From: Deltaproteobacteria bacterium
Lineage (GTDB): Bacteria; Desulfobacterota; GWC2-55-46; DRQE01
Assembly: GCA_015492495.1 (NCBI GenBank)
Contig: WGEY01000017.1
Span: 1 to 50,553, forward strand
DNA: 50,553 bases
Reading direction: 5' to 3'
In this document: in pieces, positions 33,592 through 43,742 of the stretch
Layout: each line of letters begins with the position of its first letter
How positions within the stretch are numbered: position 1 is the first letter of the stretch
Translations under genes and position numbers: made by a program
Notes under the pieces: model-generated
Told to the model about the DNA's origin: nothing
The model's input: the letters and a program-made list of their open reading frames with translations, nothing else
The model's database searches: none

Positions 33592-34434
33592 TCACTCCAT
33601 GAGCTCGGAGACGCTGACAACCTCTATCCCCTCATCCTCCAGTGAGCCCAGAGCCTCCTTCAGAACGCTTATGGTCTCGGGGTACGGGTGCCCTATGGCG
33701 ATCGCCCTACCCCTCTTTCTCGCGACCCTGAGAAGCTCCTCGAACTGTCCCCTTATATACTCCTTTTCACGTTTGTTGTCAAGGAAAACATTCCGTGATG
33801 CCGATCTCACCCCGAACTCGTGTGCGAGCTTCAAGGCGATGGAACGCGGGGATGTGCGGCTGTCGAGGAAGAAAAAGCCCCTTTGGCTCAGGACCTCGAA
33901 GACAACCCTCATACCCCTTTCATCCTCTGTGAACCTGGAACCCATGTGATTGTTGACACCGCTGAGGTAGGGAATGGATTCTATGTCAGCCAAGAGAAGG
34001 CTGCGTATCTCATCGGTTGGCATGCCGGTAAAGAGGGCGCCGTCTCCGGGGTTGTTGACCGTGGGGTTTATAGGCTCCATCGGCAGGTGCAGCATGACCT
34101 CGAGCCCGCTTGCATGGGCCATCTCGGCCACATCCCTCGAATGCCTGAGATGGGGCAGAACTGACACGGTGACCGGGACATCGAGATCGATGAGGCTTTC
34201 GAGCTTCCCCAGATCCGTACCCATGTCGTCGATCACTATGGCCACCCTTGCAACCGGCTCAGGCACAGGGATCGACGGAGGCTCCTCCTTCGTCACCGTG
34301 ACCTCGCCGGTCCGCCTCTCCAGCCCTGTGTAACCCTTGAGGAGCACGACAAGAAGGGCACCTGCCGCGAATGAAAAAACAAGGAGGGCGACCACGAGGA
34401 TCCGCCCTCCACCCTGCCTGTTCCCGTTCTTCAT
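33592..34434 (-). CDS. Divergent polysaccharide deacetylase family protein (YibQ-like)
   Basis: 280 residues with an N-terminal membrane segment (about 11-32) and then a periplasmic NodB-like fold: VAIVIDDMGTDLG, LPMEPINP, NNHMGSRFT and FLDSRTSP. The family (PF04748) often lies next to envC and ctpA. Its substrate is unknown; a peptidoglycan role is inferred by context. It starts 38 bases after the ctpA stop. Confidence 0.88.
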   Translation of the reverse strand: MKNGNRQGGGRILVVALLVFSFAAGALLVVLLKGYTGLERRTGEVTVTKEEPPSIPVPEPVARVAIVIDDMGTDLGKLESLIDLDVPVTVSVLPHLRHSRDVAEMAHASGLEVMLHLPMEPINPTVNNPGDGALFTGMPTDEIRSLLLADIESIPYLSGVNNHMGSRFTEDERGMRVVFEVLSQRGFFFLDSRTSPRSIALKLAHEFGVRSASRNVFLDNKREKEYIRGQFEELLRVARKRGRAIAIGHPYPETISVLKEALGSLEDEGIEVVSVSELME

Positions 34435-34471
34435 CTGTCCCTTGAGGTTCCCTCAATGAACCGCGCCGTTC

Positions 34472-35770
34472 CTATATCGCCTCTTTCATCGTCTCCTGGA
34501 AGATGAGCCAGCTCTTGAGGTAATCCAGGGCCCTCTTGAGCTGTATGTCCTCCACATCCTCCGGGACCTTCTCCTCTTTAACGATTATCCGCTGCTCCTC
34601 CTCGTCCGACGGTTCGGCCTCCTCCTCGAGGTGCCCGGCGAGATCCTTCTCCTTGAGGTGGTTGCCAACGCTCGTGCCGACTATGATGTCCGGTGTGATA
34701 CCCTTGGCCTGTATGGACCTGCCAGAAGGGGTGTAGTACTTGGATGTGGTTATCCTCACGGCCGAGCCGTCCGCAAGCGGGATTATGGTCTGCACCGAGC
34801 CCTTGCCGAATGTAGGGGTTCCGAGTATGACGGCCCTCTTGTGATCCTGCAGGGCCCCTGCGACTATCTCCGATGCGCTCGCGCTGCCCTCGTTTACGAG
34901 TACCACCATAGGATAGTACGGGTGCGTCCCGAACCTGTCGGCCGTGAACTCCATCGTCTGCCCGCGGATCCTTCCCCTGGTGGAGACGATGACACCGCTC
35001 GATATGAACTTGTTGGCGACGGAGATGGCCTGCGGAAGGAGCCCGCCCGGGTTGTTTCTCAGGTCAAGTACCAGCCCCTTAAGCTTTCCGCTGCGCGAGC
35101 CGAGCTCCGTGAGGGCCTTCTCCAGGTCATCGGTGGTCTTCTCCTGGAACTGGGTGATCCTGACGTAGCCGAATCCGTCCTCCAGCTCCCTCCACTTGAC
35201 GCTCTTGATCTTTATGATGTCCCTCACTATCTCGAAGGGCTTGGGCGCATTGAAGCCCTTCCTCATGATCCAGAGGGTCACCGGGGTCCCCTTCTTTCCC
35301 CTGATCAACTTCACGGCGTCGCTCAGGGAGAGGTCCTTCGTGGGCTTGTCCCCTATCTTCACTATTATGTCCTTTGCCTTGACCCCGGCCTTGTATGCGG
35401 GTGTATCCTCTATGGGCGAGACCACCGTCAACATACCGTCCCTCACGCCTATCTCGATACCCACTCCTCCGAAGGCGCCCTTTGTATCGATCTGCATCTC
35501 CCGGTAGTCATCCGGTGTGAGAAACGATGAATGCGGGTCCAGCCCCTTAAGCATACCCTTCACCGCGTCGTAGACGAGGTCGTTTATGTCCACCTCGTCG
35601 GTGTAGTTCTCCTGGATGATTCCGAGAACGTCGGTGAATATCCTTAGACTCTCGTACTCGTTCGTGGCTACGGCCCCGGCCTTGCGGTTTGAACCGGACA
35701 CGGGAAGCACCAGCAGGGAGGCCAGCACCGCCACAAGAACGAGCCACTTTACTGTCGATCTCTTAAGCAT
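34472..35770 (-). CDS. ctpA: C-terminal processing peptidase (S41, CtpA/Prc)
   Basis: 432 residues. An N-terminal hydrophobic export signal (about 7-25), a PDZ domain (GVGIEIGVRDGMLTVVSPIED), and the S41 core with VNEGSASASEIVAGAL (Ser) and GTPTFGKGSVQ (Lys) seen in order. It cleaves periplasmic protein C-termini and regulates peptidoglycan hydrolases. The ATG at 35770 follows GGAGG at 8 bases; upstream in-frame residues are not family-like. Confidence 0.95.
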   Translation of the reverse strand: MLKRSTVKWLVLVAVLASLLVLPVSGSNRKAGAVATNEYESLRIFTDVLGIIQENYTDEVDINDLVYDAVKGMLKGLDPHSSFLTPDDYREMQIDTKGAFGGVGIEIGVRDGMLTVVSPIEDTPAYKAGVKAKDIIVKIGDKPTKDLSLSDAVKLIRGKKGTPVTLWIMRKGFNAPKPFEIVRDIIKIKSVKWRELEDGFGYVRITQFQEKTTDDLEKALTELGSRSGKLKGLVLDLRNNPGGLLPQAISVANKFISSGVIVSTRGRIRGQTMEFTADRFGTHPYYPMVVLVNEGSASASEIVAGALQDHKRAVILGTPTFGKGSVQTIIPLADGSAVRITTSKYYTPSGRSIQAKGITPDIIVGTSVGNHLKEKDLAGHLEEEAEPSDEEEQRIIVKEEKVPEDVEDIQLKRALDYLKSWLIFQETMKEAI

Positions 35771-35887
35771 TCCTGTCTTCCTCCATGATAATCTACAAGT
35801 TAATATAATAACCTTAAATTGAAAACCAATCAAATCTATCTTGCACCGGGGTGGTCTTCACCCGGCGGCGTTCGGCTGCTCAGCAGA

Positions 35888-37063
35888 TCACCTGCCGCGC
35901 CGCCGCCCGGCGTCAAGCCACACAAGCGGGTCCTTCGGTATGCCGCGATAGCGTACCTCAAAGTAGAGTCCCGCAACGTCATGCGGGCCCGAATCACCGA
36001 CAAGGCCCACCACCTCGCCCTTCTCCACCCTATCACCCTTCTTCTTCAATACCTCCGAGAGGTAGGCAAAGAGGGTATAGAACCCGCCGCCGTGGTCCAT
36101 TATGAGGACCTGGCCGTACCCCTTGAGCCAGCCGACGTATATCACGTTGCCGTCGTAGACGCTCTTCACCCCGGTGCCGAACGGGGCCTTTATGACGATG
36201 CCGTTGTTGAAGGTCACGGTCTTGAACCTGGGGTGGGTCACCTTCCCGTAAAAGGAGACGATCCTTCCATCGACGGGCATCGCAAGCCGCCCTCTCATGG
36301 CGGCAAAGCCGCTTCCGCCGTATGCGGCCTCCTCTCTCCTGAGCCTCTCTATCACCTCGAGGAGCCCTGCCTGGGCCTCTTCGAGCTCTTTGGCGAGCCT
36401 GAGATAGTTGTCCTTCCTCCTCCTTATACTCGCAAGAAGCGTCCTCCTCTTCCTGAGCGCGGCCTCGGCCTCCCTCTTTTTGAGCTTCGCCTCCTTCCTG
36501 GTAGAGTAGAGCCTCTGCTGCAGGACCTTGAGCCTCCTCCTCTCGTCGGCAAGCTCGGCGAGGTTCCTCTGCGCGTCTTCGAGGAGCCTTCTGTCAGCGT
36601 CCATGACGGCCGACAGGTACTTGTACCTCCTGCCGGTATCCCCCGACCCTGCGGCTGAAAAGAGTGCAGGGACCATTGCGCCGGACCGCATCTTGTACAT
36701 AGCGCGCAGCCTCGCAACAAGGCGCCTGTCAAGCCTGGCCTTCTCCTTCCTGAGTATCCCTATCTTCCGGTCGGTTACGGTTATCTCGCTGTTTATCCTG
36801 CTCAAGGACGCATCGAGCCTTTTAAGTTCATCCCTCTTCGCCTTGAGGGCTCTGTCCATCCTTTCGAGCTCTTCCAGTATGCCCGTCTCTTTTCTTGATA
36901 TCTCCTTTATCGAACTCTTCGTCTCCCTGAGCCTCTTTCTTAAATCCTCCAGCTTCTTCTCCTTGGTTACAAGCTCCCTCGTGTCAGCAGCCCGGCAGTC
37001 CGAGACGAAAACCACGGCAAAGACCGAGGCAAGCATGATCGAAACCATCAGGGTTCTTCTCAT
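35888..37063 (-). CDS. envC: EnvC-like murein hydrolase activator (degenerate M23)
   Basis: 391 residues: signal peptide (about 1-25), a long coiled coil (about 30-250; KKLEDLRKRLRETKSSIKE), and a C-terminal LytM domain. The zinc ligands are missing: where active enzymes read HxGxD and HLHxE, it has NNGIVI and LYFEVR. Thus it should be inactive as a hydrolase and activate amidases instead, as E. coli EnvC does, recruited by FtsEX. It starts three bases past ftsX. Confidence 0.93.
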   Translation of the reverse strand: MRRTLMVSIMLASVFAVVFVSDCRAADTRELVTKEKKLEDLRKRLRETKSSIKEISRKETGILEELERMDRALKAKRDELKRLDASLSRINSEITVTDRKIGILRKEKARLDRRLVARLRAMYKMRSGAMVPALFSAAGSGDTGRRYKYLSAVMDADRRLLEDAQRNLAELADERRRLKVLQQRLYSTRKEAKLKKREAEAALRKRRTLLASIRRRKDNYLRLAKELEEAQAGLLEVIERLRREEAAYGGSGFAAMRGRLAMPVDGRIVSFYGKVTHPRFKTVTFNNGIVIKAPFGTGVKSVYDGNVIYVGWLKGYGQVLIMDHGGGFYTLFAYLSEVLKKKGDRVEKGEVVGLVGDSGPHDVAGLYFEVRYRGIPKDPLVWLDAGRRRGR

Positions 37064-37066
37064 GGA

Positions 37067-37960
37067 CTACACCTTGAGAAACCGGCCCATGGATATGAGG
37101 CTTCCCGCCCCGCCCAAGACCAGGCCGGAAGCTACGAATATGAGAAGGAGCAGGCCGGGAGAGAAAGGGTTATCCAGCAGGAAACCGAAGTAGGGCGGTA
37201 TGTAGGCGCCCAGCATGTGCCGTCCTGCAAAGAGAATGCCCAAGGCAAGGACCCCGCCCAGGACCCCCTCTGCAACACCCTCCATGAAGAAGGGTATCTT
37301 TATGAAGAGGTCAGGCGCTCCCAGATACCTCATTATCTCTATCTCTTCCCTTCTCGCGTATACGGTGAGCCTTATGGTGTTTGATATGATGAACACGGTC
37401 GCCGCCACGAGGAAGACGCCTACAAAGAGCGCCGATACCTCTACGAAGCGCAGGAAGGCCGAGAACTTCTCGACCCATTCGCTTCCGTACTGCACGTCAT
37501 CGACCCATCCGAACATCCCGAGCCTGTTCACGATGGAGCGTATGTCCGACGGGTTTATGAACCCAGGATCCAGGCTTATCTCGAACGACGCAGGCAGTAT
37601 GCCGGGCTCCACCCCGTCGAGTACGCCAGCATTCCCACCGAGCTCCTTTTTGAGGATCTCCAGGGCCTCCTTCTTTGAAACGTACCTTACATCCCTTACG
37701 CCCGGGATCTCCCTTATACCGGCCTCGAGGAGATCCACCCCCTTTTTCAGCGCGCCGTCCTTTATGTAGACCGCGATACGCGTCCTGTCCCCCCAGCTCC
37801 CGGCTGCTGCGTTCAGGTTCACAAAAAGTGTCAGGAAGAGACCGAATATGGCAAGGGTGAACGCGACCGTAAACGCCGAAAGAACGGTTGTAGCGAGGTT
37901 CCCCCTAAGGCTCCTTGCTGCGTCGGAAAAGGCGTAGATGAGGCCGAACCCCCGGGACAT
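37067..37960 (-). CDS. ftsX: Cell-division protein FtsX
   Basis: 297 residues with an N-terminal TM, a periplasmic loop of about 120 residues (about 50-170) and three C-terminal TMs; LTVYARREEIEIMRYLGAPDLFIKIPF is the FtsX/MacB-like signature. It couples ATP use by FtsE to EnvC outside the membrane. The start overlaps the ftsE stop by one base (TGATG). Confidence 0.95.
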   Translation of the reverse strand: MSRGFGLIYAFSDAARSLRGNLATTVLSAFTVAFTLAIFGLFLTLFVNLNAAAGSWGDRTRIAVYIKDGALKKGVDLLEAGIREIPGVRDVRYVSKKEALEILKKELGGNAGVLDGVEPGILPASFEISLDPGFINPSDIRSIVNRLGMFGWVDDVQYGSEWVEKFSAFLRFVEVSALFVGVFLVAATVFIISNTIRLTVYARREEIEIMRYLGAPDLFIKIPFFMEGVAEGVLGGVLALGILFAGRHMLGAYIPPYFGFLLDNPFSPGLLLLIFVASGLVLGGAGSLISMGRFLKV

Positions 37961-38613
37961 CAGCCGACGAGCCTCCCCGACTCAAGTGCTATGGTGCGCC
38001 CGCCGAGCCTCTTTATCATGCCCTGATCGTGCGTGGCCACGACCACCGTCGTTCCCTTCGAGTTCACCTCCCTGAAGAGCTCCATCATCTCAACGGCCAG
38101 CTCCGGGTCGAGGTTGCCGGTGGGCTCGTCGGCAAGCAGTATCGTGGGTTCCTTCACAAGGGCCCTTGCCACAGCCACCCTCTGCTGCTCACCGCCGGAT
38201 AGGCTCAGCGGGTTGAAGTTGGCGCGGTGCTGAAGCCTCACATAGGAGAGGGCCCTGGCAACCCTCTTTCTCACCTCGGCGGGCCTGACCCCGGTTATCC
38301 TCAGCGACAGGGCCACGTTCTCGAAGACCGTCCTGTTCGTGAGGAGCTTGAAGTCCTGGAATATGAAGCCTATCTTTCTCCTGAGACGCGGGATCTCGTA
38401 TGCGGGTATCCTCGCGTAGTTTCTTCCGTCGACGATGGCCTGGCCGCCCGTGGGCGCCTCCAGGCCGAAGATTATCTTCAGGAGAGTGGACTTGCCGGCC
38501 CCGCTCGAGCCGGTTATGAAGACGAACTCGCCCTTGGCTATCTTCAGGGTGATGTCCGTCAGCGCGGGCACGCCGCCGTCGTAGTTCTTGTAGACATGAA
38601 AGAGCTGGATCAT
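37960..38613 (-). CDS. ftsE: Cell-division ATP-binding protein FtsE
   Basis: 217 residues. Walker A GSSGAGKSTLL, signature LSLSGGEQQRVAVARAL, Walker B ILLADEPTGNLDP, H-loop VVVATHDQ. With FtsX it controls septal peptidoglycan hydrolysis via EnvC. It leads the ftsE-ftsX-envC-ctpA-yibQ unit. ATG 38613 matches the family start. Confidence 0.96.
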   Translation of the reverse strand: MIQLFHVYKNYDGGVPALTDITLKIAKGEFVFITGSSGAGKSTLLKIIFGLEAPTGGQAIVDGRNYARIPAYEIPRLRRKIGFIFQDFKLLTNRTVFENVALSLRITGVRPAEVRKRVARALSYVRLQHRANFNPLSLSGGEQQRVAVARALVKEPTILLADEPTGNLDPELAVEMMELFREVNSKGTTVVVATHDQGMIKRLGGRTIALESGRLVG

Positions 38614-38731
38614 CGGGGCAGATGGAGTGCACGGAGAACGCCGCCACGCCTGCCGCAGGAGGCCCCGTCCACTCCCTGTTAACACGGCTGCACCGGACCA
38701 TGCAGCGCAAAAAGTATAAGAATCATCAAAT

Positions 38732-38760
38732 ATTATCCCAGCTGGGTGGTCCCGTGTCAA
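38732..38760 (-). promoter_or_regulatory. Promoter of the ftsEX-envC unit
   Basis: On the minus strand perfect TTGACA, 17-base spacer, GATAAT; it lies about 120 bases before the ftsE ATG. Confidence 0.65.
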
Positions 38761-38806
38761 GGGTTTAAGCGCCGGGCTCCGGCAACTAACTACGGGTGAA
38801 GGATCC

Positions 38807-38855
38807 GCTCCTTCGGCCGAAGGAGCCTTTTGAGCCGCCGCCTCAGGCGGCCCGC
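38807..38855. repeat. Two GC-rich palindromes upstream of ftsE
   Basis: GCTCCTTCGGCCGAAGGAGC at 38807-38826 is a perfect 20-base palindrome; directly after it GCCGCC-GCCTCA-GGCGGC forms a second hairpin (about 38834-38852). They lie between the ftsE promoter and the tRNA terminator. On the plus strand the first is followed only by CTTTT, so a terminator is weak; a binding site or insulator is possible. Confidence 0.55.
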
Positions 38856-38911
38856 CGTGCCCACGAGCGAAAAACCTTTCCAAAGGCCGCCACACAAAGG
38901 GCATAGGGGGC

Positions 38912-38954
38912 AAAAAAGAACAGGGGACCGCCTTTTAAAGGCTCGTCCCCTGTT
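38912..38954 (-). terminator. Terminator after the tRNA-Asp gene
   Basis: AACAGGGGAC pairs with GTCCCCTGTT, with an inner GCCTTT/AAAGGC stem, and on the minus strand is followed by TTCTTTTTT. It closes the Val-Asp tRNA transcript. Confidence 0.85.
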
Positions 38955-38966
38955 TTATAATGAAAA

Positions 38967-39043
38967 TGGCGGAGCCGACGGGACTCGAACCCGCGCCCTC
39001 CGGCGTGACAGGCCGGCGTTATAACCAACTTAACTACGGCTCC
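38967..39043 (-). tRNA. tRNA-Asp (GTC)
   Basis: Minus-strand cloverleaf: acceptor GGAGCCG/CGGCTCC, D-loop AGTTGGTTA, anticodon loop CTGTCAC (GTC), T-loop GGTTCGAGTCC and encoded CCA. It is 77 bases with CCA, next to tRNA-Val and probably cotranscribed with it. Confidence 0.97.
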
Positions 39044-39100
39044 GTTGTGTAACCATGCAACGGGTGCATCCCATCCCAGGCACCCTCATGCAGTCTTCAC

Positions 39101-39176
39101 TGGTAGGCGGAACAGGGATCGAACCTGTGACCTCAGCCTTGTAAGGGCTGCGCTCTCCCAACTGAGCTATCCGCCC
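39101..39176 (-). tRNA. tRNA-Val (TAC)
   Basis: Minus-strand cloverleaf: acceptor GGGCGGA/TCCGCCT, anticodon loop CTTACAA (TAC), T-arm CAGGTTCGATCCCTG and encoded CCA; 76 bases. Confidence 0.97.
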
Positions 39177-39237
39177 GCTCTGTTCCAGACCCATGGAAGG
39201 ACCGCCGTCCGTGCCTTGTGACAACGGCCGACTTCAT

Positions 39238-39266
39238 TGTTTAGCAGCTTTCACGTGCGATGTCAA
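39238..39266 (-). promoter_or_regulatory. Possible tRNA-Val/Asp promoter
   Basis: Minus-strand TTGACA with TAAACA after 17 bases, about 60 bases before tRNA-Val. The -35 is perfect, the -10 poor. Confidence 0.4.
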
Positions 39267-39288
39267 GGATATTGTGTACAGCGACGGG

Positions 39289-41703
39289 TCAGTGCGTCAC
39301 AACCGCGTCATCGCTCTTGACGGACTCGCTCCCGGTGTCCTCGAGGTAATCCTCCTTGTGCTCCCTGAATATGTTCTGCTTCCTCTTCAACTTCAGGGCC
39401 TTTACGAGCACCTGGTCCATGTGCTCCACGGTCACCACGTCCACCTTCTTGAGCACCTGTGCCGGTATATCCTTTAGGTCCTTCTCGTTCTCCTTGGGTA
39501 TGATGACCTTCGCGATCCCGCCCCTGTGCGCCGCGAGTATCTTCTCCTTGAGCCCGCCTATGGGCAGGACCTTGCCCCTGAGCGTTATCTCTCCGGTCAT
39601 GGCGATGTCCTTGCGCACGGGTATCCTCAGAAGGGCCGACGCGATGGCCGTGGCCATGGTGATGCCGGCCGAAGGGCCGTCCTTGGGTATGGCCCCTTCG
39701 GGCACGTGTATGTGTATATCGAGCTTCTGGTAGAAGTCCTTGGCGAGGCCGAACCGCTCCGCCCTGCTCCTGATGTAGGTCATGGCGGCATGCGCGCTCT
39801 CCTGCATCACGTCACCGAGCTTTCCGGTTATCGTGAGCTTGCCCTTGCCCGGCATGAGGGCCACCTCTGTGGCGAGAAGATCGCCCCCGGCCTCGGTCCA
39901 GGCAAGCCCAACGGCCACGCCGATCTCGTCCTTGGTCTCGACCCTGCCGTAACGGTACCTCGGCGTGCCAAGGTACTTCGCGACGTTCCTCGACGTTATC
40001 TTGACCTTGGTGTCCCTGCCCTTCTTTAGGACCTCCCTGGCCACCTTCCTCAGGATGGCCGCTATCTGCCTTTCGAGGTTCCTCACGCCGGCCTCCTTGG
40101 TGTACCGCCTTATGATGTTCAGGACGGCCGACCTCACGAAGACTATGTTATCGGGGCTGAGCCCGTGGTACTTAAGCTGCTTGGGTATCAGGAACTTGGT
40201 CGCTATGTGCAGCTTCTCAAGCTCCGTGTACCCGGGTATCCTTATTATCTCCATCCTGTCCAGCAGCGGATACGGTATGCCCTGCATGGAGTTCGCCGTG
40301 GTTATGAACATGACCTTGGAAAGGTCGTAGTCGCAATCGAGGTAGTGGTCGTTGAAGGTATGGTTCTGCTCCGGATCGAGGACCTCGAGGAGCGCGCTTG
40401 CAGGATCCCCCCTGAAGTCGTGGCTCATCTTGTCGACCTCGTCAAGGAGTATGAGCGGGTTGCCGGAGCCGGCCTTCTTTATGGACTGGATGATCTTTCC
40501 GGGCATGGAGCCGATATACGTCCTCCGGTGCCCCCTTATCTCGGCCTCGTCCTTCACGCCTCCGAGCGACACCCTCACGAAGTTACGGCCGGTGGCCCTG
40601 GCCACGGACTTCGCAAGCGAGGTCTTCCCAACACCAGGAGGGCCCACAAGGCAGAGTATAGGCCCCTTCATCTCGTCGACCAGCCCCCTGACGGCAAGGT
40701 ACTCCAGTATCCTCTCCTTCACGTTCTTCAGCCCGTAGTGGTCCTCTTCGAGCACTCGCTCGGCCTCCCTTATGTCCTTCTTCTCTTCGGTCATGTGCCC
40801 CCATGGGAGGGCCGTGAGCCAGTCGATGTAGTTTCTTACGACCGTGGCCTCGGCGGACATGGGCGACATGAGCTTGAGCTTTTTAAGCTCCTGGCGGGCC
40901 TTTTTCGTGGCCTCCTTGCTCATCTTCTTCTGCTTTATCTTCTCCTCGAACTCCTGTATCTCGCTCTTGAACTCGTCCTTCTCACCGAGCTCCTTCTGTA
41001 TGGCCTTCATCTGCTCGCTGAGGTAGTACTCCTTCTGGGTCTTCTCCATCTGCTTCTTGACCCTCTGCCTGACCCTCTGCTCTATCTCGAGTATCTCGAT
41101 CTCGCCTTCGAGGAGCGAGTACAGGCGCTCGAGCCGCTTGGTCGGATCCTCGGTCTCCAGGAGCTTCTGCTTCTCCTCGAGCTTCACCGTAAGGTGCGTG
41201 GAGATCGTGTCGGCGAACCTGCCCGGGTCGTCTATGGACGTAGCGCTCATGATCATCTCGGGCGGGACCTTCTTGTTGAGCTTGACGTAGGTCTCGAAGG
41301 CCTTGAGCACGGACCTCATCAACGCCTCGGTCTCCATGGTCTCTTCGTGGACGTCCTCGACCTCCTCGATCCTGACCATGAAGAGCTCTTCCTCCTCGAC
41401 GTACTCCTTTATCCTCGCCCTGCGCTTGCCCTCGACAAGGACCTTGACCGTCCCGTCGGGAAGCTTCAGCAACTGGAGTATGGTACCCATGGTGCCCATG
41501 GTATAGATGTCCTCTGCGAGCGGATCGTCCGTCTTGGCCTGCTTCTGCGCAACGAGCAGTATGCTCTTGTCGTTGCCCATAGCATGGTCGAGCGCCCTTA
41601 TGGACTTCTCCCTGCCCACGAAAAGGGGCACCACCATGTGCGGGAATATGATTATGTCCCTGAGGGGTATGAGCGGCACTATTTCTCTATTATTGTATTT
41701 CAA
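39289..41703 (-). CDS. lon: ATP-dependent protease Lon
   Basis: 804 residues: Lon substrate-binding N-terminus ([22 protein letters not shown]), AAA+ core with GPPGVGKTS and [10 protein letters not shown], and the serine protease domain with catalytic Ser in KDGPSAGI and Lys in [13 protein letters not shown]. The start is a TTG at 41703, preceded by GGGAGG eight bases upstream; upstream in-frame codons to 41811 lack conservation. It degrades misfolded and regulatory proteins and stands third in the tig-clpP-clpX-lon series. Confidence 0.95.
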   Translation of the reverse strand: MKYNNREIVPLIPLRDIIIFPHMVVPLFVGREKSIRALDHAMGNDKSILLVAQKQAKTDDPLAEDIYTMGTMGTILQLLKLPDGTVKVLVEGKRRARIKEYVEEEELFMVRIEEVEDVHEETMETEALMRSVLKAFETYVKLNKKVPPEMIMSATSIDDPGRFADTISTHLTVKLEEKQKLLETEDPTKRLERLYSLLEGEIEILEIEQRVRQRVKKQMEKTQKEYYLSEQMKAIQKELGEKDEFKSEIQEFEEKIKQKKMSKEATKKARQELKKLKLMSPMSAEATVVRNYIDWLTALPWGHMTEEKKDIREAERVLEEDHYGLKNVKERILEYLAVRGLVDEMKGPILCLVGPPGVGKTSLAKSVARATGRNFVRVSLGGVKDEAEIRGHRRTYIGSMPGKIIQSIKKAGSGNPLILLDEVDKMSHDFRGDPASALLEVLDPEQNHTFNDHYLDCDYDLSKVMFITTANSMQGIPYPLLDRMEIIRIPGYTELEKLHIATKFLIPKQLKYHGLSPDNIVFVRSAVLNIIRRYTKEAGVRNLERQIAAILRKVAREVLKKGRDTKVKITSRNVAKYLGTPRYRYGRVETKDEIGVAVGLAWTEAGGDLLATEVALMPGKGKLTITGKLGDVMQESAHAAMTYIRSRAERFGLAKDFYQKLDIHIHVPEGAIPKDGPSAGITMATAIASALLRIPVRKDIAMTGEITLRGKVLPIGGLKEKILAAHRGGIAKVIIPKENEKDLKDIPAQVLKKVDVVTVEHMDQVLVKALKLKRKQNIFREHKEDYLEDTGSESVKSDDAVVTH

Positions 41704-41821
41704 TATCTGATCCTCCCTGGCAACCGGAATTAAGGTATACCTGCTTATGTGAAAGCCGGGGCGGGAAAAGCCCCTCCCCGGCTCGTCGTAAACCGCCTGT
41801 TCGGGCGACAAAGGACACGGC

Positions 41822-43090
41822 TCAGGCCGTCCCCACCTCCTTGCTGTTCTCGTATATTAGTATGGGGTTGCCCTTGCCGAGTATCACGTCCTCGTTTATG
41901 ATGCACTCCTTCACATTGGGCTGGGAAGGAAGCTCGTACATCGTATCGAGCATCGAGGTCTCCAGTATGGACCTGAGACCCCTTGCACCCGTCTTGCGCT
42001 TCATGGCCTCCTTGGCGAGCGCATTAAGCGCACCGTCGGTGAACTTGACCTTCACGTTCTCGAGCTCGAAGAGCTTCTGGTACTGCTTCACAAGGGCATT
42101 CCTTGGCTCCGTGAGTATCCTCACCAGGCTCTTCTCGTCGAGCTCGTCGAGCACGGCAACGACAGGAAGCCTTCCCATGAACTCGGGTATCAGGCCGTAG
42201 CGCATGAGGTCCTCGGGCTCCACCAGGTGGAGGAGCTCGGAAAGGTCCTTCTTCTCCCCGCTCCTGTCGGCCGACTGGTGCGCATTGAAGCCGAGCGTCT
42301 TTTTTCCGACCCTCTGGCTTATTATGTTCTCGAGGCCCGTAAAGGCGCCTCCGCAGATGAACAGTATGTTGGTCGTATCCACCTGCAGGAACTCCTGCTG
42401 GGGATGCTTTCTTCCGCCCTTGGGCGGCACGTTGGCGACCGTACCCTCTATTATCTTGAGGAGCGCCTGCTGCACCCCCTCGCCCGATACGTCCCTGGTA
42501 ATCGAGGGGCTGTCGCTCTTCCTGGATATCTTGTCTATCTCGTCTATGTAGACTATGCCCTTCTGGCACTTCTCGACATCGTACTCGGCGTTCTGCAGAA
42601 GCCCCAGTATGATGTTCTCAACGTCCTCTCCGACGTAGCCGGCCTCGGTCAGCGTGGTTGCGTCGGCTATGGTGAAGGGCACGTTCAGGATCTTCGCAAG
42701 CGTCTGCGCAAGCAGTGTCTTGCCCGAGCCGGTCGGCCCCAGAAGGAGTATGTTGCTCTTCTGAAGCTCGACGTTCCCCAAAGAGACCTTGCTCTCTATC
42801 CTCTTGTAGTGGTTGTATACGGCAACGGACAACACCTTCTTTGCATAGTCCTGTCCGATGACATACTCGTCAAGGATCCTCTTTATCTCGGCAGGCTTGG
42901 GAATGGACTGCGTCTTCTTCTTGTAGTCGTCCTTCTCGTACTCCTCGGCAATGATGTCGTTGCACAGGCCTATGCACTCGTCGCATATGTAGACCATGGG
43001 GCCAGCGACGAGCTTTCTGACCTCGTCCTGCCGCTTCGAGCAGAACGAACACGTCAGGTATCCATCGCCTCTTTTCTTGTCTCCCGCCAT
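41822..43090 (-). CDS. clpX: ATP-dependent Clp protease ATPase subunit ClpX
   Basis: 422 residues. N-terminal zinc domain (CSFCSKRQ ... CDECI), Walker [13 protein letters not shown], Walker [11 protein letters not shown], the IGF-type loop region and sensor [10 protein letters not shown]. It unfolds substrates for ClpP. GGAGG lies eight bases before the ATG. Confidence 0.97.
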   Translation of the reverse strand: MAGDKKRGDGYLTCSFCSKRQDEVRKLVAGPMVYICDECIGLCNDIIAEEYEKDDYKKKTQSIPKPAEIKRILDEYVIGQDYAKKVLSVAVYNHYKRIESKVSLGNVELQKSNILLLGPTGSGKTLLAQTLAKILNVPFTIADATTLTEAGYVGEDVENIILGLLQNAEYDVEKCQKGIVYIDEIDKISRKSDSPSITRDVSGEGVQQALLKIIEGTVANVPPKGGRKHPQQEFLQVDTTNILFICGGAFTGLENIISQRVGKKTLGFNAHQSADRSGEKKDLSELLHLVEPEDLMRYGLIPEFMGRLPVVAVLDELDEKSLVRILTEPRNALVKQYQKLFELENVKVKFTDGALNALAKEAMKRKTGARGLRSILETSMLDTMYELPSQPNVKECIINEDVILGKGNPILIYENSKEVGTA

Positions 43091-43125
43091 TTATGGTACC
43101 TCCGAATATAATATGCATTGGATGG

Positions 43126-43707
43126 TCATTTTCTCTTCTTTATGACCTCATCAATTATACCATATTCTTTGGCCTGTTCGCCAGTCATAAAGAAGTCCCT
43201 TTCGGTATCCCCGTAGACCTTGTCGAACGGCTGGCCGGTGTGTTTGGAGAGTATCGAGGTCAGCTCCTCCCTGAGCCTTAGTATCTCCTTTGCCTGTATG
43301 TCTATGTCAGTTGCCTGTCCCTGCGCTCCGCCGAGCGGCTGGTGTATGAGGATCCTTGCATTGGGCAGGGCGAACCTCTTCTTCGGGGCACCGCCGGCAA
43401 GGAGCAGCGCACCCATGCTGGAGGCCTGCCCCATGCATATGGTCGACACATCCGGTCTCACGTACTGCATGGTGTCGTAGATCGCAAGCCCGGCGCTCAC
43501 GAGACCGCCCGGCGAGTTGATGTACAGGTGTATGTCCTTTTCTGGGTCCTCTGATTCGAGAAACAGCATCTGGGCGATAACGAGGTTCGCCACGTTGTCG
43601 TCCACCTGCGTGCCCAGAAAGACTATGCGGTCCTTCAGGAGCCGGGAGTAGATATCGTACGCCCTCTCGCCGCGGCCTGTCTGTTCTACAACCATTGGGA
43701 TCAGCAT
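43126..43707 (-). CDS. clpP: ATP-dependent Clp protease proteolytic subunit ClpP
   Basis: 193 residues. The catalytic triad is seen as [10 protein letters not shown] (Ser), [11 protein letters not shown] (His), and the Asp near TDIDIQAKE. The ATG at 43707 has AGAGGT seven bases before; a GTG at 43716 is also possible. Precedes clpX by 35 bases. Confidence 0.96.
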   Translation of the reverse strand: MLIPMVVEQTGRGERAYDIYSRLLKDRIVFLGTQVDDNVANLVIAQMLFLESEDPEKDIHLYINSPGGLVSAGLAIYDTMQYVRPDVSTICMGQASSMGALLLAGGAPKKRFALPNARILIHQPLGGAQGQATDIDIQAKEILRLREELTSILSKHTGQPFDKVYGDTERDFFMTGEQAKEYGIIDEVIKKRK

Positions 43708-43742
43708 GATCAACACCTCTTTCCGGTTTTATGGTCCGGAGC

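Noticed and set aside
38761-38830. A riboswitch upstream of ftsE
   Set aside because: The palindromes lie upstream of the predicted promoter and the sequence shows no recognisable aptamer core.
40165-41733. A 522-codon plus-strand frame opposite lon
   Set aside because: It is the complement of the highly conserved Lon gene; its Leu/Val-rich content is an artefact of the reverse reading of Glu/Lys/Asp codons.
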